A DNA stretch of 51,711 nt from Phytopythium helicoides (taxonomy: Eukaryota > Oomycota > Peronosporomycetes > Pythiales > Pythiaceae): NCBI GenBank assembly GCA_024867545.1, contig JANFNE010000054.1, positions 1 through 51,711 on the forward strand, in the 5' to 3' direction. How positions within the stretch are numbered: position 1 is the first letter of the stretch; every line of letters starts with the position of its first letter. Made by a program: the position numbers and the translations under genes. Under the pieces are notes generated by a model that saw only the letters and a list, made by a program, of their open reading frames with translations, was not told where the DNA came from and searched no databases. This document shows positions 39,901 through 48,670 of the stretch, piece after piece.

Positions 39901-42900
39901 CGCAAAGCTTGTAGCAGAATGCCTACAGACCCACCTTGACACGATCAGTTGTCTGCGTGCAGCATTGTCAGCTGGATCAAATAGCGCAAACAACAGGGCA
40001 CAGAGCTCGACTCACCACTTATTGAAAGGTATTGCACAACTTCCTCCCCATCTTCAGCGAAGTGTACTTATTCGCCAGCATCCAATCACGTGCTATGCGG
40101 CAGCTGCTCTGCATGCCATGGCGCGATCGGCAACGCAGCGCGGGGACAAACAAAGCGTCGTCTTCGGCGAAGAAACAATCAATTTGCTTATTCAGGTGTG
40201 TGCTGCTCCACCAAAATGCAGCCTCACCTTTTCGCCAAACTGTACTGAAGCCTCAGCAAGTGGCAAAAGCGGATCAATTGCGGTTGGAACAGGAACCTCT
40301 GCCTCACAATTGTCTTCATCTTCGACGCCAATCCTCATTCCTAACTATTGCGGTATGACTCAAGCATTTTGTGCATCGGCGCTGTATCATCTGTGCGTTT
40401 CAGCCGGTGGTGGTGATAGCGTCGATACACGGGTAGTTCAAGGGCTGATCGATTGCTGCAACGAGCACGAGGAAATTCAATCGCTTCTCGCTTGCTCCGC
40501 TTCCTTTGCAATAATCTCCTTCACGCAAATCGGGTGTAAGCTTCTATTGCAGTGTCAAGGCCTCGCGCGAGCACTCAACCGACTGGGGAGGTCAAGCCAC
40601 GTAGAGAGTCAACTCTACGCGGCAATTACTGCTTGCAACGTTTCAGCGATACAATGCGCTTGGAGCTCGTCCGAACTGCGCGACTTCATCGTCGTGGCTC
40701 TTCTACGCGCAAATTCGGTGCAGGCGAAGCAGATTCATGCTAAGACACTGTCTAACCTTCTTTCACACGTGCAGATCCGGCCGAAGATCATTGAGGATGG
40801 CGTACTGTACGCACTAATGAAGCTTTCACAAGTGTTAATCACCGATTCAATTGGAAATGAGAATTCTAGCATCAGCAGCTCTGGAGTCAACGACGGTGAA
40901 CACAATCAATTGTCACGAAACTTCTTGATTTCAGCTACCTCTTCCGGGAGTTTTTCTATGAAATCGAAAGCGGCCTCAATATCTAGCTCCTCCGGGACAG
41001 TCGAGCTACTGAGTATCGGACTTCAGTCGCTCTTCAATTTGTCATGCGAGCACGAGTACCACCCTAAACTGCTCAGTAATGGAGTAATGGCGTACTTATC
41101 TGCTGTTGTTGCAGCTCGACAGCATTCTCAGCATCAGTCTGGACACGGTGGATTCGCGGATGTCAACTCAGCTTCATCTACTACTAGCTCTTCGTTGTTA
41201 TCGCCTGGACCATCTACTCCACTGCGTCAAAAACATGATAGCGGATCATCGCCAAAGAAACCTAGTAGTCCCCTTGGATCGCCTTCTCGAGGTGGTTTGC
41301 CTTCATTAATCGTGAATGAAGAGGCGGTGACCCACCTTAGCCTCGAAAGCCGACGATATGTGTTGGGTATAATTTGTAACCTGGCAAGCTTCGAAGAGAA
41401 CCACCAGGAGCTCATGCATGCACATGTTTCCGCAATTATCCGCAAGTGCGTCGACTCACGAGATGTGGAAACTCGTGCCTCAGCTGCCATGGCTCTACGA
41501 AATCTAAGTTGCCGAATGCCTTGGGTCGAGATGTTGTGTGAGCGAAAGACTCTCCAATTGCTGCTTGCTCTGGCTCAGCCTTCCGGTGCTCATGCGATTG
41601 TCCGGCAGTTTGCGACACAAGCCCTTGGAAACTGTTCATTGGTGACGGATTCCTTGCATCTGTTTGGAGAGCTACGCGTGCTACGAGCAATTCTTGGTAT
41701 ATTAGAGGTATCTACAGTGGAGCAACCTTCGTCGCCTGAAGCACCCCCTTTCTGCAGCAATGCCAACAACAATGAGAGCTCGATGGTGGAGACATACATG
41801 GCTGCAATCAAATGCCTCCATAATGCAGCACTGGACGACTATCTAGCTTTGCAATTAGTCGAGGAATGTGTTGTGCTCAGGCTTGTTCCATTGCTGGAAT
41901 ATCGGAAAATTGGCACGAATGAAGAAGCATGTGAGCTGGTGGCAACGACTGTCAAGACTCTTTCGGGTAAAGCTCGTTGCGCGGAGGCGTTGCTCAAACA
42001 AAGAGTTGTTAGTTTGTGTGCCCTGCTGCATCGCAAACAACCAGGGAGTATCCTTATTGCAAATGAATGTGTGAGTGTGCTGATGACGCTGTCAACTTGT
42101 CAGCAGATCCAAACAGCGCTTGCAGAGACACAAGCAATTCACGTGATTGTCAGCATTTGTTCATCCTCGCTTGCTGAAGGAAATACACGCCTTCGTGAAT
42201 TTGGTGCCATCACCATTCGTAACCTAACACTTTGTGCTGTTGAGCACCTTGCTTTGTTTTATGGAGACGCAGCTCTCGAAACTGAAGATGATATCTTCGT
42301 TGCTGAAGAAGCCGAAGGCAATCGTGATAGCCGTGAAGATGAGGCAAATAGCACCGAGCACACCTCCCTGACTAACTCTCCCACCAAGCGGGTTTCACGA
42401 AGTAAAAGTACCTCTAGCAATAGCGCGAGTCCCCACCGTGGTGTTTCTAGCAGGCTTGACGAATACAGTGACGGTGGGTACGATGGCGAGAATCTGGGCT
42501 CATTTTCCAAACTTTCGGGTGTCACTCGACTCGTCGAGCGTCATCTCTTTTTTGGACTCAAACACTTCCAAAATGAAATCGAAACTGGTCGTGCAAGCGA
42601 GCGTATTCTGCTCGAAGCTTGCGCGGCGCTGGCCAACATGAGCACTGTCCACGCGTTTCGTCCAGCAATGGTACGAGCAGGTATCATCTCCACGCTCCTC
42701 AAGCTGCACACAATGGAAGCTCCTCGTTTACGAGGCCACGCAAACAACGTAGGAGTCCACAGCATCATGAAGCGAATCTGTGCAGCAACGCTTCATCGAC
42801 TTGTCGTTGAAGACGGTGGCGCAGCCTCGGTAACTGAGAAAGACAGGGATGCCCTTGTTCCAAGCATTCTTTCAGTGCTGCAGCTCACAGATGAAGAGCT

Positions 42901-43915
42901 CCATCAAGTGCGATACGAGTGCGAAAAGGTCTCTGTGTACACGCCTCACAGTTCAGATGTACAAGTTCGGCGTTTTTCGCTCGTAGCTACACCTTCGGGT
43001 GCGAGTGAAAGCATGACATTGCAGTCGCCAGAGAAAACAGCACCAGCTGAGAAAACTGATGTAGTGTCGAGTGATGTGCGCAGTGGTCGACGTCGGAGTG
43101 GCCTCATTGCCGGGGTCCCTGGGGCTTTGGGTGGTACCTCCGTATTTATGCCGACGCTAATGATCCCAGCAACGACACAGTGTGTACGACAAGCTTATCG
43201 AGACCAAAAATGGATGGTGTATGTGATCAAGACGTCGTTGTCTTCTCAAAACATGGTGCCGAGTCTCGACAAGAAGCAGCTGCGCACGATTGGGCATCCA
43301 CGACTTTCTTTCCAGGACTCAACTGACGGTGTTGGTGAGACCCACACCAGTGGCTCATCTTGGGCAGCGGTTAAGTCTGCCTTTCTGGTCGCCAGCTCCA
43401 CTGCTAGCCGAGTGGGCAACTCGTCTACCTCTCCAGCACGTACAAATACTCACGCAGCGTTCGCGCCAGCCAGCCAGTCTACACTATCTTGGTCTGCGAG
43501 TCTGCTGGCTGTCCGGACAGCCTCTGCTCCTGTCGGTGGATACTTGTTGGGCTCTTCAGCCGGCAAGTACCTCGTCCTGCGGGAGCCAGACGGCACCGAG
43601 TTCGTGGCGCCAGCCGGCAGTTTGAGTCCTTCCAACAAAGGGGGCCTCGACAATTGCGCCGGCCGAGCCACAGGCCGCCGAGTCGGTAGCGTGGATCTGA
43701 GCGCCGCCGTTATGAGCGACGAGCTGTCAACGCGCAGCTCGGCCGACCTGGACTCAATCGTGCACCAGCGCAAGTTCGACCGGCACATGCGCATCTCCCG
43801 ACGCAACCTGCGGAAGAGCAGCGGCACTGTAGTTGGCAACGCAGGCCTAAACGTCAGCAGCAGCAGTGGTAGCGTCAGCAGTGCGTTGCTGCCACCCATG
43901 CAGAGCTCTAAATGA
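36992..43915 (+). CDS. Giant armadillo-repeat protein (2,307 aa)
   Basis: One uninterrupted exon of almost 7 kb. Residues 1 to about 290 are Ser/Thr-rich and disordered. From about 310 to 2060 the protein is made of armadillo-like helical repeats, for example RLSCARSLYKLSCEPGAE, RYAAATLANLTAVDD, RRYVLGIICNLASFEENHQE and RASAAMALRNLSCRMP, separated by Ser-rich disordered loops. The last 250 residues are again disordered. Such solenoids bind partner proteins; no catalytic motif is seen. The frame is open upstream to 36950 but the first ATG is 36992; ATG 37055 (MTSDNDGPTM) is an alternative. Oomycete genomes carry large ARM proteins of this kind; the orthologue is not named here. Confidence 0.85.
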   Translation: MGLFLWNAKLTQQKELPGLTKMTSDNDGPTMVRKRTLSGSVNATASLSASATYRGDAIASTAIGMNTIERRSSRMLSRSSAGRRVSKPGVQIDGSGSTASLSSASDPKTPQTSSTVLRLRALARAVRAGQVLGHDAAQERRKRYYVISARNSAAYGRTSTNGEDDDMSFGLDTRVPLHRDSFSASRVRALPPTAGEGNEKKASPGKPDKGTSRSGKLPPPMLSQKSKLAMSGRLNGGSKNLNSPENPNSDAPLNDTNGKSNRSGSKSASLVMNTTLQRLGSIRGDLSALLSAFDPQVAPLSSQNQQYNPASEPHAPIIHTDNLDARLSCARSLYKLSCEPGAEMSIVQGGAISQIANFTDLEDPRLLRYAAATLANLTAVDDLKVLEQFVKHDGAAALLELSWSPSVDVKLLCATALCRLTHHAVFAALLVRERAMNELSALLAIPHTRLQVLVVSCILNLIHHGTVLPDKVFLGDPHALQNPLGVLSVVYQQATVPATSAFAVEVLFNLSLNRAGCSCALRGGGAEILHSLALQVTKAIDAMTNEPSPPKSRPASSTNTSSGIKAVITMTTAPWLTNRPALLKLLRLMAATLANFSAVVEHHALLNGYAMKTLAVLLFPPLREIRLSDVSAPSRAVQNGSRLDAFDSGSNSGSSSCSSEDSDEEREIGRIRPSHRLHEVAASCSRVLANFSSSSDFRRHAFSQEVVHMVVRLSVIDLNILPHAFVSEASVDPADHDIDFELTPRRLFARNIVRVLANLSFEESCLAYYMEFPHVLQLLHGIAVHPTTGDTNTAPSVPPRSGIYRQFQFWLTDAVLCEDMKEDALVAILNLARHSVYAGPLLRTLDGKKLAHAAEADSGHSNRLRYMYAVVLCNLLFQNHLQQLVFGEQAVSALVAGFYFAPGPSHGIKCDKHDVSQGDCMGEHPNAHNPEDLARLRAQNLANDDDRERFLSAIFVVASELMSARNIERVAKLVAECLQTHLDTISCLRAALSAGSNSANNRAQSSTHHLLKGIAQLPPHLQRSVLIRQHPITCYAAAALHAMARSATQRGDKQSVVFGEETINLLIQVCAAPPKCSLTFSPNCTEASASGKSGSIAVGTGTSASQLSSSSTPILIPNYCGMTQAFCASALYHLCVSAGGGDSVDTRVVQGLIDCCNEHEEIQSLLACSASFAIISFTQIGCKLLLQCQGLARALNRLGRSSHVESQLYAAITACNVSAIQCAWSSSELRDFIVVALLRANSVQAKQIHAKTLSNLLSHVQIRPKIIEDGVLYALMKLSQVLITDSIGNENSSISSSGVNDGEHNQLSRNFLISATSSGSFSMKSKAASISSSSGTVELLSIGLQSLFNLSCEHEYHPKLLSNGVMAYLSAVVAARQHSQHQSGHGGFADVNSASSTTSSSLLSPGPSTPLRQKHDSGSSPKKPSSPLGSPSRGGLPSLIVNEEAVTHLSLESRRYVLGIICNLASFEENHQELMHAHVSAIIRKCVDSRDVETRASAAMALRNLSCRMPWVEMLCERKTLQLLLALAQPSGAHAIVRQFATQALGNCSLVTDSLHLFGELRVLRAILGILEVSTVEQPSSPEAPPFCSNANNNESSMVETYMAAIKCLHNAALDDYLALQLVEECVVLRLVPLLEYRKIGTNEEACELVATTVKTLSGKARCAEALLKQRVVSLCALLHRKQPGSILIANECVSVLMTLSTCQQIQTALAETQAIHVIVSICSSSLAEGNTRLREFGAITIRNLTLCAVEHLALFYGDAALETEDDIFVAEEAEGNRDSREDEANSTEHTSLTNSPTKRVSRSKSTSSNSASPHRGVSSRLDEYSDGGYDGENLGSFSKLSGVTRLVERHLFFGLKHFQNEIETGRASERILLEACAALANMSTVHAFRPAMVRAGIISTLLKLHTMEAPRLRGHANNVGVHSIMKRICAATLHRLVVEDGGAASVTEKDRDALVPSILSVLQLTDEELHQVRYECEKVSVYTPHSSDVQVRRFSLVATPSGASESMTLQSPEKTAPAEKTDVVSSDVRSGRRRSGLIAGVPGALGGTSVFMPTLMIPATTQCVRQAYRDQKWMVYVIKTSLSSQNMVPSLDKKQLRTIGHPRLSFQDSTDGVGETHTSGSSWAAVKSAFLVASSTASRVGNSSTSPARTNTHAAFAPASQSTLSWSASLLAVRTASAPVGGYLLGSSAGKYLVLREPDGTEFVAPAGSLSPSNKGGLDNCAGRATGRRVGSVDLSAAVMSDELSTRSSADLDSIVHQRKFDRHMRISRRNLRKSSGTVVGNAGLNVSSSSGSVSSALLPPMQSSK

Positions 43916-43997
43916 CTCACAGCCAAGTTGAAGTTGAGTTCAACTGGACCGTGATTGGCGGAAAAGCTCGCGTGTCAACGGGTGTAGCCATATGTAT

Positions 43998-44453
43998 CTA
44001 TTTGTCCAGCTCGCTCCTCCTCCTCAAGTGAGACTCAACGTCTGCCAAGCGACTCCCGGTGCAGGTGGCGACGAGCTCACTCAGCTGCGATTCCAGCCAT
44101 GTCAGCAGCGTCGCATGGCGCTGCTCGGTGTCCCAAGGAGCTCATCTGGCGGCGCCAAGTGGCAGCCAACCAAGTGGCTCTGCTTACAAATGTCAAGTAA
44201 AACCGCGTCCCATAGCAACGTGACCATTCTCTGTGCATGCACATTATCATCCAATCGCAGGTTAAGTAGATACAAACCGCAAGTAGTTCGTCCCTTCCAA
44301 TCGGCTCCCAGCACAGCAATGGAACGTTCTTAGCGCCTTCCAGCTGCTTTCTGCGAAGTAGCCAATCCTTCGTCGTCCGAATCCCCTTCCAAACAAATTG
44401 ATTGCCATATGCATTTCCACAGGTCTGCCACATACAAAGCGCAAGTGGTCCAT
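43998..44453 (-). CDS. Small four-exon gene of unknown function (103 aa)
   Basis: Exons 44453-44436, 44385-44278, 44230-44188 and 44140-43998 join in frame from ATG to TAG, 312 nt. The three introns are only 50, 47 and 47 bp, all GT-AG (donors GTATGT, GTTTGT, GTAAGC); intron 2 has a CTTAAC branch-like word. The protein starts MDHLRF, then KDWLLRRKQLEGAKNVPLLC, WEPIGRDELLARMVTLLWDA and, in the last exon, RHATLLTWLESQLSELVATC and a basic end. It looks helical and soluble; I do not recognise a family. It fills the gap between two armadillo genes: 82 bp from the stop of the first and 61 bp between its ATG and that of the second, so a shared promoter is likely. Evidence is the long coherent frame across three consistent introns; transcription is not shown. 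Confidence 0.6.
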
Positions 44454-44514
44454 CTCGGCACCTCTTATCCCCCCGCGGCCGAGGCCCACAGTAGCGAGAA
44501 GCGGCCAACGTAGC

Positions 44515-46050
44515 ATGATGGAGCCCGCGCTCTCGGTGTCGGTGCTGCGGCGGCGCGACCGCCTGGACGACGAGGCGCTGGCGCTGGCGCCGCCGCGGCT
44601 CGCGCCCTCGGCCTCTTCGTCCTCCACAGCCGCAGGCGCAGCAGCAGCGGGAGCAGCAGCGACAGGCGCAGCAGGAGCGGGAGTCATGGGAATGCCGCCG
44701 CTGCGCAGCTGCCGCTCGGGCCCGACGACGGTGATGCGGCCTGCGGACAGCGCGAGCCTCGTGACGACCGGAGCCATAGTGTTCAGCGAGATGCGCATGC
44801 AGCTGCGTCGCTCGCGCACTGTCAGCGGCAACAGCAACGCGAGCACCAGCAGCACTAGCAGCTTCTCGTCCTACGTGCCCACGACATGCGCGAGCGCCAG
44901 CTTCCCCGGCCTCCCCGTGGCCGTAGGCGCCACGCTCAGGCCCAGAGCGCTCTCGCAGGACGTCGATGACGACATGAGCGATGACGACACGAGCAGCGAG
45001 GCCAGCAACGGCAACAGCAGACCCTCGGACGAGTTCAGAGAGGCGCTGCAACACGTCGCGGCGCCAGCGCTGCCGCCGGCGCCGTACCCGGTCGACCCCT
45101 ACCACTTCTACTGCACGCAGACTGCGCGGATTGACGAGCTCGCGGCCGCTATTGCGGAGCTGCTCGCTGTTAGCGACGTCGAGTCCAGCTTCCATGCGCT
45201 CAAGTGCAAGTTCCGCTGCGTCAAGTACGTGCACTATAGCCACGTCGAGTTCATCGTGCGCGTCTACACGCACGCCAACGCTCTGCTCGTTGAGTTTCAG
45301 CGCCGCAGTGGCAGCGTGCTGCTATGGGACGGACTCTACCATACCTTGTACCACCAGCTTGCCCACCTTGTAGACTTCACGGCGCCTGCGTGCCCGCAGA
45401 GCGGGGGACAGAAGCGAGTGGCGCCTGCTTCCGGCGTGGATGACGACAAGAACCTTGGGGTGCAGATCTGGCAGTCGCTTACGAACATTCCGAGTGCAGG
45501 AGCTGCAACACCGAGCTCAGGCGTCGAAGCTATGAAGCTCATGTTGACGTCCAAGTTTGTTGATGCACAGAAGGAGGGCTGCTCTGCGCTGGCAGTGCTG
45601 ACAGAAGACCCACAGAACGCACTGTTAGTAGCCAAGCAACAGCTTGTCGAGCCGCTCACACGAGCTTCAGAGGCACGAGACACGGACATGGCTCGCAGTG
45701 CGACTGGCGCGCTTTCCAACATTGCGCTGGCGCTGCGCACTATCAACAGCGACGACCAGAAACTGGCAGTGTCCGTGATGCACCATCTCCGACGAGCAGC
45801 AGGGATTGTTCTCACACGGCTAGAGCAACGCAGCACGCAGGACTGGTCGTTGTACGCACTGGAGTTGCTGCGTGAGAGCGCACGAGCATGTGGAACGTTC
45901 ATCTCGACGGGGGTCATCTCAGATAGCGAGTGCGCGCGAACAGCTCGAGTACTTAAGCACTATGTCGCGCACCGTGATCGTCAGCTGGCTGTTCTTTGCC
46001 GGCTCGCCATGGAGAAGCTGGATGAGGTGCGGCGCCCGATAGCCGCATGA
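44515..46050 (+). CDS. Armadillo-like protein with Ser/Ala-rich N-terminus (511 aa)
   Basis: A single exon. The start is set at ATG 44515 (a second ATG follows directly at 44518) because upstream codons overlap the divergent small gene. Residues 1-190 are disordered and rich in Ala, Ser and Asp, with an Ala/Gly run from GCA/GCG repeats. Residues about 195-300 form a conserved-looking helical block (FYCTQTARIDELAAAIAELL, then VEFIVRVYTHANALLVEFQR). The C-terminal 170 residues read as ARM/HEAT-like helices (QKEGCSALAVLTEDPQNALL, then MARSATGALSNIALALRTI). Role unknown; a scaffold is likely. Confidence 0.8.
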   Translation: MMEPALSVSVLRRRDRLDDEALALAPPRLAPSASSSSTAAGAAAAGAAATGAAGAGVMGMPPLRSCRSGPTTVMRPADSASLVTTGAIVFSEMRMQLRRSRTVSGNSNASTSSTSSFSSYVPTTCASASFPGLPVAVGATLRPRALSQDVDDDMSDDDTSSEASNGNSRPSDEFREALQHVAAPALPPAPYPVDPYHFYCTQTARIDELAAAIAELLAVSDVESSFHALKCKFRCVKYVHYSHVEFIVRVYTHANALLVEFQRRSGSVLLWDGLYHTLYHQLAHLVDFTAPACPQSGGQKRVAPASGVDDDKNLGVQIWQSLTNIPSAGAATPSSGVEAMKLMLTSKFVDAQKEGCSALAVLTEDPQNALLVAKQQLVEPLTRASEARDTDMARSATGALSNIALALRTINSDDQKLAVSVMHHLRRAAGIVLTRLEQRSTQDWSLYALELLRESARACGTFISTGVISDSECARTARVLKHYVAHRDRQLAVLCRLAMEKLDEVRRPIAA

Positions 46051-46214
46051 TCCCACCCCGCCCTAATTATTCGCCTGTACAGTCTGGTAAACGATAGTAG
46101 CCAAGTAGAATAGCAGTAATCGCGCGCTTCAAGCGTATCAATGCAGTAGCACAGCCCACACCTTCGAGGCGGGTTCTATTCGTCATTCCTGCTCTTGGTA
46201 TCCTTTGGTCATGA

Positions 46215-47335
46215 TTAGGACTGGGCTGCGACCGAGTTGAAGTGCTCGCCAAGTGTGTAGTAGTGAAGGTGGTAGGTGAGCTGCAGCGGCTCCTTGTCGA
46301 ACTCCGCTCCCATCGTGATCTCGTCGCCCTCAGCAGCGAACACATGAATAGGTCGCTTCAGAGCACAAGCAAGCGCTCGAAGCTCGAGCTGACCTCCCCA
46401 GTCAGCTGTGCTCACGACGCGGTCGCAATATTCCTCATACAGCTCTACATAAAACAACATTTAGACAGGTTCGAGCGCGAAGTCACCTCAATTTCCACGT
46501 ACCGCTCAAAGATTTGCCCGAGTCCTCATCAAGGGCCATAAAAGGAAGGAAATCGTCACGGTGCGCACGCATGTACTGTCCTGTGATGCGACGAAGACTC
46601 TGGAAAGCAGGCTCCTGTAATGAAGTCGCGTCCAACGCTATGAGAACACCATCCAACAGTGATGTGTCAATCATTACCAAGAGTATCCAGTACCTCGGCA
46701 TTTGGTAGAGAGGCTCCATGGCGCTGAAGCTGGTCAGCTACAGCGTGGTACATGCAGTGGCCGTCCGACGGGATGTCCTTGATCGTGAGCCCGTGGCGCG
46801 CGAGCTTGGACTGGATAATGTCCGCCTCGATCTGGCGCTCGCTCACCGTGTGCTTGTTGGCCTCCTCGATACGCTCCTGGCGCTCGCGCTCCTGCTGCTT
46901 CTGCTTCTCGCGCCTCCGCTGCGCCTTTGAGGGGCCAGCCTTGGCCTGAGGAGCCGCAGGAGCCTCCTCAACTGCCGCCACTGCAGCTTCCTCCTCCGCA
47001 TCGCCCTGAGTATTATCATCATGAGATCTTCCTCTCGAGCGCTGACCCTACACAACTGCCCTGCTCACCTCGACGGCTGCAAGCTCAGCCGCGTGGCGCG
47101 CCTTGAGCTCCGCCTCCATCTGCTGCACGCGCGCCTCGGTCTCCTGCTTGCTCAGCCGGTCCTTCTTGGCCTTCTTCTGGAACGCCTTGACGTCGTTCTG
47201 CAGCGCCTGCTCGCCCAAGCCTCGCCTGTGAGCTCCCCCAGGCCCTCAGCACACAGAAGAGAGGGCCCTAATCGCTCTCCGCACCCGCAGCTCGAGCTTG
47301 TGGCGCTGCTTCAGCTGCCCCGGTGTCTCCGCCAT
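46215..47335 (-). CDS. OTU-family deubiquitinase, OTUD6B-like
   Basis: Five exons (47335-47285, 47206-47069, 47005-46694, 46614-46503, 46444-46215) give 280 aa. The N-terminal half is a charged coiled coil (LSKQETEARVQQMEAELKAR), as in OTUD6A/B. The OTU domain starts IPSDGHCMYHAVADQL with the catalytic Asp144 and Cys147, continues DFLPFM, then STADWGGQLELRALACAL, and ends LGEHFNSV with the catalytic His272. OTUD6B removes ubiquitin chains and is linked to translation and proteasome assembly in animals. All introns are GT-AG, 58-79 bp. The first junction (exon 1/2) is the least certain. It is divergent from the HAD phosphatase gene with 147 bp between start codons. Confidence 0.9.
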
Positions 47336-47482
47336 GGTTGCCGCTTGCTCTGCCTTTCTACGACTGCCACCCGTATACCTACTGAAACCTGCAACTTACT
47401 CCTAAAACTGCATTCTGACCCTCACGCGACTACTTAATCAAAGACGTACCATGTTTCCCACCTTCATTAAGTGTCCATATCG

Positions 47483-48525
47483 ATGCTTGTCACCCGACCA
47501 GCAGCTCGTGCTGGTGCAGCGCTGTGGCGCTCGATGGCGCAGGCGACGCGCGCGCCGGGGCGGCGCGTGGTGCTGTGCGTCGACTTTGACGAGACGGTGA
47601 CGCAGCGCGACACGATCGAGCGGCTGTTCGGCCTGGCGGGGGCGGCGCGCAGTGACCAGCAGCAGCACAAGGCGCTCGTCCAGCAGCTCGTCGACCAGTA
47701 TGTGGACGAGACTGCGCGCTTCCTCGCTCCATATCGGCTGGACAAACCGAAGCAGCATCAACAGTTTGACAGTGAAGGGCTGCAGGGATTCCTCGAGGGA
47801 TATGCGGCCACGGACTGGCGGTCGGTGCAGCGCGTGATGCAAACTCGGTCGCTCAGTGGCATCCCTACCGAGGCGATTCGAGATGCTGGGCGAGAGATCG
47901 CTGTCAGAGACGGCTGTGCTTCGGTTTTGCGAGCGTCACCAGACGTCGTGGTGATTTCGACGAACTGGAGCGCGTTGATGGTGTCGAGTGCGTTGGAAGA
48001 AGCACTTGGAGAGGGAATGCGAGGCGTTCGCATCATTGCCAACGGTGAGAAAGCTAGTTTGATTGGTCTACACCTATCGTTGCAATGTCTGACATTGTTT
48101 GTTTTCGTGATGAAACAGAGCTAGAAACAGATGAGTGTGCCGTTACCACTGGACAGATTACCATGCGAGTGCAGTCATCTGTAGACAAAGCGAGCGAAGT
48201 ACGGCGTGTTCGCGACGTGTACAAGTGTGAAAACCCTTCACTGCTAGACCCTCTTGTCGTGTTCGTTGGAGACGGAGTCAACGATTTGCTCGCGATGCTT
48301 GAAGCAGACGTTGGGATTGCTCTGCCCAGCGAAAAGAATGCACATGGAACAGTGACCACATTAGAGAAAGTCGCTCGGCACTATGGAGTATCCATGGAGC
48401 CGCTCCAACCTTTCAACTCAGCGGCGGAATGTGCTCAAGCCTCAAGCCTAGCCAAGGCGAAGCTGTCTCGAACCATCTTTTCAGCCGCGACATGGGGTGA
48501 AATTGCGCAATTGACTGAAAAATGA
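47483..48525 (+). CDS. HAD-family phosphatase resembling the phosphatase half of plant TH2
   Basis: Two exons (47483-48044, 48119-48525), 322 aa; the 74-bp intron has a CTGAC branch site. HAD motifs are complete: motif I CVDFDETVTQ (nucleophile Asp and D+2 acid), motif II VVISTNWS, motif III Lys in SSVDKASEV, motif IV FVGDGVNDLLAMLEADVGIA. Spacing and local wording (IIAN-E, TTGQI, DGVNDLLAMLEAD, YGVSMEPL, TWGEI) resemble the HAD half of plant TH2, a thiamin-monophosphate phosphatase, but the TENA half is absent. The first 20 residues (MLVTRPAARAGAALWRSMAQ) are Arg/Ala-rich with no acids, a possible mitochondrial presequence; Met at 47537 is the alternative start. Substrate is inference. Confidence 0.82.
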
Positions 48526-48670
48526 CACGTTTATTTAGAAAACGGGCACTACAATGCCCAAGTGACATGGTTGATCGACGGTTCTGAGGCGTGCTTTCCT
48601 CCCGAAAAAAATGCCGCGCTTTTGACTTGCCTCGCTGGTGTCACCCGTGCACGGATGGGATAATCGCGGC

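Noticed and set aside
44077..45273. 398-codon minus-strand frame across the 5' half of the second armadillo gene
   Set aside because: Most of it is the low-complexity shadow of the Ala/Ser/Arg-rich plus-strand gene. Only its last part overlaps true exons of the small four-exon gene, which is listed instead.
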